A DNA stretch of 5,074 nucleotides from Bordetella parapertussis (GTDB lineage Bacteria > Pseudomonadota > Gammaproteobacteria > Burkholderiales > SG8-41). The position numbers and the translations under genes are program-made. The notes below the pieces were generated by a model. It was not told the DNA's origin, ran no database searches, and saw only the letters and a program-made list of their open reading frames with translations. Of this stretch, positions 1 to 5,032 are shown in pieces; position 1 is the first letter of the stretch, and each line of letters starts with the position of its first letter. The stretch is taken from NCBI GenBank assembly GCA_945863085.1, contig CAMBCD010000220.1, forward strand, positions 1 to 5,074, read 5' to 3'.

Positions 1-342
1 GACGATGTCGCGTTTGACGTCGAAAGGCAGTTTTTTGTACAGCGCCGGCGCATAGGAAATGCCCACGCTCTGCAGCAGCAGCGTGTAACCGTCGGGCGCG
101 GACTTGGCGGTGACGTCGGTGGCGATCACGCCGCCGCCACCGGGGCGGTTGTCGACGATGACCTGCTGCGACCAGACCTCCGTCAGTTTTTGTGCGAACA
201 GCCGGGCGATGATGTCGGTGCCGCCGCCCGCGGCGGAGGCCGCGACCAGGCGCACCGGGCGTTCGGGGAATGTGGCGGCGCCGGCGCTGCCTGCGACAGC
301 AAGGGCCGTGCACAGCAGGGTATGGATGATTTTTTTATGCAT
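1..342 (-). CDS. TctC/Bug-family periplasmic substrate-binding protein (partial, N-terminal 114 residues)
   Basis: Extracytoplasmic binding protein of the tripartite tricarboxylate transporter type, which captures a small organic acid in the periplasm for a TctAB membrane pair. Seen directly: residues 1-22 form a signal peptide (MHKKIIHTLL basic start, hydrophobic core, A-G-A before residue 23). Mature sequence opens with the family's FPERPVRLVAASAAGGGTD (25-43), where the usual form is YPxKPIRLVVPxxAGGGTD. It continues with VIVDNRPGGGG (61-71) and APDGYTLLL (82-90), all hallmark Bug blocks. The ATG at 342 is preceded by GGAGG (355-351) eight bases upstream, a strong ribosome site. The family is normally about 320-330 residues, so roughly the C-terminal two thirds lie beyond the left edge. 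It starts 33 bp after the reductase stop, so it is probably the third gene of the leftward operon. The ligand cannot be predicted; Bug proteins often act without an adjacent transporter gene. Confidence 0.93.
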   Translation of the reverse strand, partial: MHKKIIHTLLCTALAVAGSAGAATFPERPVRLVAASAAGGGTDIIARLFAQKLTEVWSQQVIVDNRPGGGGVIATDVTAKSAPDGYTLLLQSVGISYAPALYKKLPFDVKRDIV

Positions 343-375
343 GGTTTCCCCCTCCGGGATTGATATTGTCGTTGT

Positions 376-1416
376 TCAGGATACCGCGCTACCCACCCCG
401 GCCTGCAGCAATGAATAATTCGCGGCATCCATGGTGATTTCGCCGCGGTTGATCCGGCCGTCGAGGGCGGTCACCACTTCGTTGGCCGGCGCGGCGATGC
501 CCAGTTCACGTCCCTTGCGCGCAACGAGGCCGCTGATGTATTCGATTTCGCTGTTGCGGCCCTTCAGGTGGTCGTGGATCGGCGCGGTGCGGCCGCCGCC
601 GACATGCGACATCAGGGTTTTCATCGTGGTGATCAGGTTCTCGTCGCTGGAGCCTGCAAATTCATCGGCACGCAGCCCGAACAGCGGTTCCATGCGGTAG
701 CCCAGCGCAGCGCCCACCGCCATGGATTCGCGCCCGAGCTGTACCGAGATGTCGAACATGCCGGGCAGGGCGCAGGCTTCGTAATTGCGCAGCCCAAGCA
801 GGCTGAACGGCCCCATGGTCATTGTGTTGGCGATCAGCTTGGTCCACTTCGCGCCGTAGATATTGTTGGTGACCTCGCAGCGGCCGACCTTGGCCATGAT
901 CGCGGCAATTTCCTTGACCCGCGGCGTGTAGCTGCCGTCGAGCTCGCCGACGCTGAACCAGGTGCCCTTGCGCGTGGTGTTGCGCTGGATCTGGCCCGGC
1001 GTGAACAGTTCCGCCTGCAGTTCGACCACACAACCGATGACACGCTCCCGGCCGATGATGGAGGCGATGGCGTCGTCGTTCATGCCGTTCTGGGTGCCGA
1101 CGATGACGCCGTCCGCTTTCAGGTAGGGCTTGATGAACTCGGCCATCCAGCGCGTGTCGTTGGACTTGCAGGCGAGGAACACGATGTCGAACTGCAGCCT
1201 GGCCGAGGCCATGTGGCACAGCTGCAATGCCTTCACCGGCACCTGGAACTGCGAGTCCTTGAACTGCACCTGCAGCCCGTTGTTTTTCATCGCCCGGACA
1301 TGCGCCGGCCACTGGTCGATCAGCGTCACGTCAAAACCGGCCTGGGTCAGGTCGGCGCCGATGCTGCTGCCGATCGCGCCCACGCCCAGGACTGCAATTT
1401 TTTTGGTCATTGTCAT
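376..1416 (-). CDS. Ketopantoate reductase (PanE/ApbA)-family NAD(P)-dependent oxidoreductase
   Basis: Cytoplasmic 346-residue enzyme of the 2-dehydropantoate 2-reductase family, which reduces a 2-keto acid to a 2-hydroxy acid with NAD(P)H. Seen: N-terminal Rossmann fold with KKIAVLGVGAIGSSIG (GxGxxG at 11-16); LACKSNDT (81-88) and TQNGMND (108-114) in the family's nucleotide/substrate loop; C-terminal helical domain with GAKWTKLIAN (188-197) and SEIEYISG (289-296), then GIAAPANEVV (306-315). Relative to E. coli PanE as I recall it, Asn98, Lys176, Asn180 and Glu256 correspond to Asn110, Lys193, Asn197 and Glu290. Asn184 is replaced by Met201 and Ser244 by Ala279, so the substrate is probably not ketopantoate and no panE symbol is given. 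ATG codons lie at 1416 and 1410; neither has a clear Shine-Dalgarno sequence (AACTAATCACC upstream). Upstream is an MmgE/PrpD gene, downstream a Bug protein, suggesting organic-acid catabolism. Confidence 0.9.
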   Translation of the reverse strand: MTMTKKIAVLGVGAIGSSIGADLTQAGFDVTLIDQWPAHVRAMKNNGLQVQFKDSQFQVPVKALQLCHMASARLQFDIVFLACKSNDTRWMAEFIKPYLKADGVIVGTQNGMNDDAIASIIGRERVIGCVVELQAELFTPGQIQRNTTRKGTWFSVGELDGSYTPRVKEIAAIMAKVGRCEVTNNIYGAKWTKLIANTMTMGPFSLLGLRNYEACALPGMFDISVQLGRESMAVGAALGYRMEPLFGLRADEFAGSSDENLITTMKTLMSHVGGGRTAPIHDHLKGRNSEIEYISGLVARKGRELGIAAPANEVVTALDGRINRGEITMDAANYSLLQAGVGSAVS

Positions 1417-1452
1417 GGTGATTAGTTTTGTTTCATGTGGAAATAAAGACTC

Positions 1453-1527
1453 GTCATTCCGGCGGAAGCCGGAATCCAGGAAGTAAGTCAGTCAAGGACG
1501 CTGTATTCCGGCTTGCGCCGGAATGAC
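1453..1527. repeat. Inverted pair of 27-bp palindromic intergenic repeats (dRS3/REP-like)
   Basis: Two copies of one element face each other between the MmgE/PrpD and reductase genes. Copy 1 (1453-1479) contains ATTCCGGCGGAAGCCGGAAT at 1456-1475: 8-bp arms, 4-base loop. Copy 2 (1501-1527) contains ATTCCGGCTTGCGCCGGAAT at 1505-1524 with the same arms. The reverse complement of copy 2 matches copy 1 at 25 of 27 positions, so the transcript can fold either as two small hairpins or as one long stem with a 21-base loop (1480-1500). The ATTCC-N10-GGAAT outline resembles the ATTCC-flanked dispersed repeats of Neisseria and other betaproteobacteria. There is no T-run on the leftward side, so it is not a typical intrinsic terminator; it could stabilise or process the operon mRNA, or slow polymerase. 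The 137-bp gap holds nothing else I can support. Confidence 0.85.
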
Positions 1528-1553
1528 AGCCGAGTGCGGTCAGGTGCATCAAA

Positions 1554-2957
1554 TCAAGTCCGTTGCGCCGCCAGCGCCAGCAGTTCACGCACGGAATGGT
1601 TCTCGATGTTCAGCGCAATCTTGGCGATCGCATCCACCGGCGCATCCGGCAGGATGCCGCGGATTTTTTCGGTGACCCCTTTGGCGTCGACCGGGTTGTC
1701 GACCGAGCCAGTAGGGTTGAGGATGTCCTCGCGCACCCACTGCCCGTCCTTCTCGGCGGCGACCCAGCCGGCGAAATGTTTCGGGTACAGCGCATCGAGT
1801 TTCGGATCGTGTTCACATTCGAGTTGTGCCGCGAGTTTCACCAGGGCCGGATCCCCCATGCGTTCGGCGGTGAACTGCGGCGGCAGCACCTGGCCGTCGG
1901 CGAGTGCTGCGGCGATCACGTAACGCAGGCTCATCTGCGCATTCAGCGCGCTGCCCGGCGCGTAGTTGAATCCGCACTGCACGTCGACCACCTTCGACAG
2001 CCCGACCTTGACGCGTTGTTGGGCATTCCAGGGCGCGCCGATTTTTTTGCGCACCGCGAGTGCTGCGTCGATATAGGCGTGCGTGCTGCCGCAGCAGGAG
2101 TAGGGCTTGATTGAATTGGTGTCGGTGTGCCAGACGCGGCCGAGGTCGCGAGTGAGCAGCGTGACATCGCTGTTGTCGGAGTGCGCCTTCAGCACGCCGC
2201 CGTCCTCGAATTCGTAAATCTGCGTCGGACCGGTGTAACCCATGGCCGCGAGTTCTGCGGCGAGCACGCCGGAGTGCACGGCCTTGCCGGCGTGGAAACG
2301 TTTGCTCATGGTGCCGTCGGCATTGAAGGCCCAGGTGCCGGCGCCCTGCGTGCCGGCGAGGCCCAGCGCCCAGGCGGTCTGCTCGGGATTGAGCTTCATC
2401 AGCGACGCGCAGGCCGCGGCGGCGGCGAAGGGGCCATAGATGCCGGTGATGTGCCAGCCGCGCAGCCGGGTCGCCGACGGATTCGAGGCGAGGCTGGAGC
2501 GGATCATGGTTTCGTAGCCGGCGGCGATGGCAGTGATGATGGCTTTACCGTCGGAGCCGAGTTTTTCGCCCATCGCCAGTGCTGCGGGCACGGCAATCGC
2601 GCCAGCGTGCAGCTTGGCATTGTGATAATCGTCGAGTTCAAAAGCGTGCGCGGCGGAACCGTTGACCATCGCCGCATCGGCGACGCGCAGCGACGGGCTT
2701 TTATCGCCCCAGACTGTTGCATCACCCTTGCCGCTGCTGCCGGCGCGCGCCCATTGCAGCATCATGCCGGCCCAGGGTGTGCCGAATCCGTAGATGCCGC
2801 AGCCCAGCGTGTCGAGGATGGCGATGCGCACGACTTCGCGCGTGCGCGCAGGAATGTCTTCGTACTTCAGGCCGCTGATCCAGGCGGCGAGTTCCAGGGT
2901 AGGCGCGGGTGCGGGCGCAAGTGTGTGCGCGGCGGTGGCGCGACGGTCGTCGTTCAT
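1554..2957 (-). CDS. MmgE/PrpD family protein (2-methylcitrate dehydratase / cis-aconitate decarboxylase-like)
   Basis: Cytoplasmic 467-residue protein of the MmgE/PrpD fold, whose characterised members dehydrate 2-methylcitrate, decarboxylate cis-aconitate or epimerise iminodisuccinate, all on polycarboxylates. Seen: N-terminal all-helical domain beginning LELAAWISGLKYEDIP (21-36) and VVRIAILDTLGCGIYG (42-57); the family signature NGSAAHAFELDDYH (99-112) with His104 and Asp109-Asp110; LHAGAIAVPAALAMGE (116-131); MSKRFHAGKAVHSGVLAAELA (217-237), whose Lys/His cluster matches the active-site strip of the family; and IKPYSCCGSTHAYIDAAL (283-300) with His293 in the second active-site segment. 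Length is normal for the family. I chose ATG at 2957, not the longer open frame from 3041, because GAGGAG (2970-2965) sits seven bases before it and conserved homology begins about residue 20. It is the first gene of the leftward group, divergent from the TcuA-like flavoprotein. Exact reaction unknown. Confidence 0.93.
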   Translation of the reverse strand: MNDDRRATAAHTLAPAPAPTLELAAWISGLKYEDIPARTREVVRIAILDTLGCGIYGFGTPWAGMMLQWARAGSSGKGDATVWGDKSPSLRVADAAMVNGSAAHAFELDDYHNAKLHAGAIAVPAALAMGEKLGSDGKAIITAIAAGYETMIRSSLASNPSATRLRGWHITGIYGPFAAAAACASLMKLNPEQTAWALGLAGTQGAGTWAFNADGTMSKRFHAGKAVHSGVLAAELAAMGYTGPTQIYEFEDGGVLKAHSDNSDVTLLTRDLGRVWHTDTNSIKPYSCCGSTHAYIDAALAVRKKIGAPWNAQQRVKVGLSKVVDVQCGFNYAPGSALNAQMSLRYVIAAALADGQVLPPQFTAERMGDPALVKLAAQLECEHDPKLDALYPKHFAGWVAAEKDGQWVREDILNPTGSVDNPVDAKGVTEKIRGILPDAPVDAIAKIALNIENHSVRELLALAAQRT

Positions 2958-2982
2958 GGTGGGTCTCCTCGTTGCTGTGCGC

Positions 2983-3010
2983 AGTTTAACCCAGCGCGCT
3001 GCGATGTCAC
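2983..3010 (-). promoter_or_regulatory. Candidate sigma70 promoter for the leftward MmgE/PrpD operon
   Basis: Read leftward, GTGACA (3010-3005, 5 of 6 to TTGACA) is followed after 16 bp by TAAACT (2988-2983, 4 of 6 to TATAAT). Initiation would fall near 2976, giving a leader of about 20 bases that just includes the GAGGAG ribosome site. Position fits well but the hexamers are imperfect, so this is an inference from spacing and location. Confidence 0.35.
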
Positions 3011-3046
3011 CTTGCTGCGCATTGTTTAGTCCACATATCAAACGCA

Positions 3047-3058
3047 GGGCCGCGGCCC
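3047..3058. promoter_or_regulatory. Perfect 12-bp palindrome GGGCCGCGGCCC, possible operator
   Basis: A perfect, loopless 12-bp palindrome lies five bases upstream of the rightward -35 box and within about 40 bp of the leftward -35 box. This is where a regulator of the divergent genes could bind. GC-rich palindromes also arise by chance in DNA of this composition, so a regulatory role is only a suggestion. Confidence 0.25.
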
Positions 3059-3063
3059 CTTCC

Positions 3064-3093
3064 TTGACACTGTTTCCGCCGTCGCCGCATACT
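3064..3093 (+). promoter_or_regulatory. Candidate sigma70 promoter for the TcuA-like flavoprotein gene
   Basis: A perfect -35 box TTGACA (3064-3069) is followed after 18 bp by CATACT (3088-3093, 4 of 6 to TATAAT). Predicted initiation near 3100 would give an untranslated leader of about 97 bases before the flavoprotein ATG, with the strong GGAGGAG at 3114-3120 near its start. It is the best promoter match in the divergent region. Confidence 0.55.
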
Positions 3094-3123
3094 GGAATTG
3101 CTGGTGAAGCACTGGAGGAGGCG

Positions 3124-3207
3124 ATGATGCAAACGCATCAGGCATCCGGTGATTTTTCGCTCGGATACCCGGAACCACCCATCAGGAGTCCAATAAATGG
3201 ATTATGA
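3124..3207 (+). CDS. Possible 26/27-residue leader peptide overlapping the flavoprotein start
   Basis: A short open frame with two adjacent ATG codons (3124 and 3127) lies behind GGAGGAG (3114-3120); the second ATG has the better spacing, six bases. It encodes MMQTHQASGDFSLGYPEPP and eight further residues, and stops at TGA 3205-3207, which is 11 bases inside the flavoprotein gene that starts at 3197. The ribosome site of the flavoprotein (AGGAG 3184-3188) lies within this frame, so translation of the leader could expose it or deliver terminating ribosomes to it. The peptide resembles no family I know, and has no run of one amino acid that would suggest classical attenuation. It may equally be a fortuitous frame in a 5' leader. 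Existence as a translated ORF is inferred from its ribosome site and overlap only. Confidence 0.35.
   Translation: MMQTHQASGDFSLGYPEPPIRSPINGL
3184..3188 (+). promoter_or_regulatory. Ribosome binding site fixing the flavoprotein start
   Basis: AGGAG lies eight bases before ATG 3197, and the protein from that ATG begins directly with the FAD-binding strand MDYDVIVVGGG. The start is therefore secure. Confidence 0.8.
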
Positions 3208-4771
3208 CGTCATCGTCGTCGGCGGCGGCAACGCGGCCTGCGCAGCCGCCGTGTCGGCGCGCGAAAACGGCGCAAAAAAAGTACTGTTGCTGGAAAAAGC
3301 CCCCAAGGCGCAACGCGGCGGCAACACCCATTTCAGCGGTGCGATTTTCCGGTTTGTGTTCAACCACGTCGATGAACTCGACCGCTTCGTGCCGAACGCC
3401 GAAGACGAATACCCCGGGTTCCGCAGCGGCGTGCCGGTGTATCCGCACGAAGCCTTCACCGAAGATCTGATGCGTGTCACCGAAGGCAAAACCGATCCGG
3501 AACTGTCGAAGCTGATGATCGATGAATCCTACGACACCACCTGCTGGCTGCAGGATGTCGGCAAGCACCACTTTGAACTCGCCAAGTCGGTGATGGGCAT
3601 CAAGGTCGGCGACAAGATCAAATGGCCGCGCGGTGCCATCATCCGCACCGTGCACGAAGGTGTCGGCCTGTCGAAGCAGTGGTTCCAGACCTGCGAAAAA
3701 ATGGGTATTGAAATCCGTTATGAAGCGCATGTGCTGGATCTGGCGATGGACGGGCAGGGCGCAGTGCGCGGCGTGAAAGTGCGCGGAGAAAAAGGCCTGC
3801 AGACCCTCAAGGCGAAAGCGGTCATTCTCGGCAGCGGTGGTTTTGAGACCAATCCCGCATGGCGCACGCATTTCCTCGGCCAGGAATGGGGCCACGCCAA
3901 GGTGCGCGGTTCCAACTTCAACTACGGCGACGGCCTGCGCATGGCGATCGAAGCGGGTGCCATGCCCTGGGGCCACTGGGGTGGCTGCCACGCGACGCCG
4001 ATCGTTACCGACGCGCCCGATTACGGCCGGCGCGACTTGACTGATAAAACCAACCGCCTGTCCTATCCGTACGGCGTGATGATCAACGTCGAAGGCAAAC
4101 GCTGGATCGACGAGGCCGTTGATTTCCAGGCCTTCACCTATGCCAAGTACGGCGGCCTGATCCTCAAGCAGCCGAAGGGCATGGTCTACCAGATCTTCGA
4201 CGCCAAGACCATGCACCTGCTGGAGCCGCGTTATTCGAGCAGCGAACCCTTCCGCTCCGACACGCTGGAAGGCCTGGTCAAGCAACTCAAGGTCGACCAG
4301 GCACAGGCGATGCAGACGCTGAAGGAATACAACGCCGCCTGCGGCCACGGCGGACCGTTCAATGCCGCGGTGCTCGACGGCCTGCATACCGAAGGCATCG
4401 AGCCCCCGAAAACCAACTGGGCGCAGAAACTCGACACGCCGCCCTATGTGTCCTGGCCGGTCACCGGCGGCATCACCTTCACCTTCGGCGGTCTCAAGAT
4501 CGACAAGGACGCGCGCGTCATCTCCACCGGCTGGAAACACATCCCCGGCCTCTACACTTGTGGCGAGATGGTCGGCGGACTGTTTCATTACAACTATGCG
4601 CTGGGGACAGGGCTGATGTCGGGTGCGGTGTTCGGACGGATTGCCGGGCGCAGTGCGGCGAAGGAAGCGGTGGGTGGCAAAACCAAAGGCAAGACTGTGA
4701 AGAAAGCAGCCGCGAAAAAGGCGGTGGCCAAAAAAGCGCCGGCGAAGAAAAAAGCGGTGAAGAAGAAGTAA
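3197..4771 (+). CDS. FAD-dependent oxidoreductase, fumarate reductase/tricarballylate dehydrogenase (TcuA)-like, with lysine-rich C-terminal tail
   Basis: A 524-residue flavoprotein of the FAD_binding_2 superfamily (fumarate reductase/succinate dehydrogenase flavoprotein subunit, 3-ketosteroid dehydrogenase, TcuA). TcuA oxidises tricarballylate to cis-aconitate. Seen: dinucleotide-binding strand DVIVVGGGNAACAAA (4-18) ending at acidic Glu33 (LLEKAP); RGGNTHFSGA (40-49), closely TcuA-like; ILGSGGFETN (210-219); NYGDGLRMAIEAGA (242-255); and the C-terminal FAD-contact region GGITFTFGGLKID (424-436), GLYTCGEMVGGLFHYNYALGTGL (451-473). There is no signal peptide or heme motif, so it is cytoplasmic and soluble. 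The enzyme core ends near residue 486, about the usual TcuA length; residues 495-524 are an added tail with 15 lysines. It has its own promoter and terminator and lies divergent from the MmgE/PrpD operon, consistent with a shared polycarboxylate pathway. Other 2-position substrates of the superfamily cannot be excluded, so no symbol is assigned. Confidence 0.93.
   Translation: MDYDVIVVGGGNAACAAAVSARENGAKKVLLLEKAPKAQRGGNTHFSGAIFRFVFNHVDELDRFVPNAEDEYPGFRSGVPVYPHEAFTEDLMRVTEGKTDPELSKLMIDESYDTTCWLQDVGKHHFELAKSVMGIKVGDKIKWPRGAIIRTVHEGVGLSKQWFQTCEKMGIEIRYEAHVLDLAMDGQGAVRGVKVRGEKGLQTLKAKAVILGSGGFETNPAWRTHFLGQEWGHAKVRGSNFNYGDGLRMAIEAGAMPWGHWGGCHATPIVTDAPDYGRRDLTDKTNRLSYPYGVMINVEGKRWIDEAVDFQAFTYAKYGGLILKQPKGMVYQIFDAKTMHLLEPRYSSSEPFRSDTLEGLVKQLKVDQAQAMQTLKEYNAACGHGGPFNAAVLDGLHTEGIEPPKTNWAQKLDTPPYVSWPVTGGITFTFGGLKIDKDARVISTGWKHIPGLYTCGEMVGGLFHYNYALGTGLMSGAVFGRIAGRSAAKEAVGGKTKGKTVKKAAAKKAVAKKAPAKKKAVKKK
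4679..4768 (+). other. Lysine/alanine-rich, histone-H1-like tail of the flavoprotein (residues 495-524)
   Basis: Thirty residues with 15 lysines and otherwise almost only Ala, Val, Gly, Thr and one Pro. From residue 502 it follows a five-residue period: KKAAA, KKAVA, KKAPA, KKKAV, KKK. Such tails occur on bacterial H1-like and AlgP-type proteins and are intrinsically disordered and strongly basic. It is in frame with the enzyme and ends at TAA 4769-4771. Its role here is unknown; binding to nucleic acid or to anionic partners is a guess. Confidence 0.85.
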
Positions 4772-4792
4772 CCGTTGCTACCGCAGTCAATA

Positions 4793-4821
4793 AAAAAACC
4801 GGGGCAAGTCCCCGGTTTTTT
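4793..4821 (+). terminator. Strong intrinsic terminator after the flavoprotein gene
   Basis: A perfect 12-bp inverted repeat: AAAAAACCGGGG (4793-4804), loop CAAGT (4805-4809), CCCCGGTTTTTT (4810-4821). It starts 21 bases after the stop codon. The six G:C pairs next to the loop followed by six Ts form a textbook Rho-independent terminator. The A-run on the left arm means it could also work for leftward transcription. Confidence 0.92.
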
Positions 4822-4835
4822 ACTTATGCCCGGTC

Positions 4836-4862
4836 TGTTATCCCGGCTCGCCCCGGGGTGAC
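4836..4862. repeat. Diverged copy of the ATTCC/GGAAT intergenic repeat
   Basis: Its reverse complement begins GTCACCCCGGGGCGAGCCGG, which lines up with the 1501-1527 copy (reverse complement GTCATTCCGGCGCAAGCCGG). There are about five differences over the first 24 positions, mostly T-to-C and A-to-G changes. It keeps a short stem, CCCGG (4842-4846) with CCGGG (4853-4857). Membership of the same family is plausible, not certain. Confidence 0.45.
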
Positions 4863-4952
4863 GCTGCTGCGGGTCAAGTGTGTCGGGCATAATTCTGTCT
4901 GTGACGGGATATAAAAATATCAATAAAAACAATAACTTATAATATTTCCGAG

Positions 4953-4987
4953 ATCGTTTTTCGCTTGATTTGACCAAATCGAACGAT
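4953..4987. promoter_or_regulatory. Nested palindromes upstream of the antitoxin gene, candidate autoregulatory operator
   Basis: An inner palindrome GATTTG-AC-CAAATC (4967-4980) is flanked by outer arms ATCGTT (4953-4958) and AACGAT (4982-4987). A further small palindrome, GATTTAATC, follows at 4985-4993. Phd/YefM antitoxins are known to repress their own promoters by binding palindromes, and the inner palindrome overlaps the candidate -35 box. Binding itself is inferred. Confidence 0.4.
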
Positions 4988-4998
4988 TTAATCAAAAT
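4970..4998 (+). promoter_or_regulatory. Candidate promoter of the toxin-antitoxin unit
   Basis: TTGACC (4970-4975, 5 of 6 to consensus) and CAAAAT (4993-4998, 4 of 6) are separated by exactly 17 bp. Initiation near 5005 would leave a leader of about 28 bases that includes CAGGAG (5018-5023). A perfect TATAAT further upstream (4938-4943) lacks a recognisable -35 box and would give a much longer leader; it may be an additional start. Confidence 0.4.
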
Positions 4999-5032
4999 GA
5001 GCTGGTGAATTTTTGAGCAGGAGCAAGCAATC

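Noticed and set aside
376..1416. Annotation as a true panE for pantothenate synthesis
   Set aside because: Two substrate-contacting residues differ from PanE, and the neighbours are organic-acid catabolic genes rather than panB or panC.
568..1425. A 285-codon open frame antisense to the reductase gene
   Set aside because: It is an antisense shadow of the Rossmann-fold gene; no motif or family resemblance was seen.
1453..1527. A CRISPR-like repeat-spacer unit
   Set aside because: There are only two copies, in opposite orientation, each internally palindromic. This is a dispersed intergenic repeat, not an array.
2127..3029. A 300-codon open frame antisense to the MmgE/PrpD gene
   Set aside because: It is a composition-driven shadow of a gene with strong family motifs. 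It crosses that gene's start and the divergent region and has no recognisable domain.
2958..3041. A 28-residue N-terminal extension of the MmgE/PrpD protein starting at 3041
   Set aside because: There is no ribosome site before 3041 and no family similarity in the extension. ATG 2957 has a well-placed GAGGAG, and the candidate promoter would lie inside the longer frame.
3182..4588. A 468-codon open frame antisense to the flavoprotein gene
   Set aside because: It mirrors the codons of a clearly recognised flavoprotein. Its translation is a low-complexity His/Ala/Gly/Val-rich product without family motifs, as expected for the antisense of GC-rich coding DNA.
4938..4943. TATAAT as the main promoter of the antitoxin gene
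   Set aside because: No recognisable -35 hexamer lies 16-18 bp upstream and the resulting leader would exceed 80 bases. The TTGACC/CAAAAT pair at 4970-4998 fits better, although an extra start here is possible.
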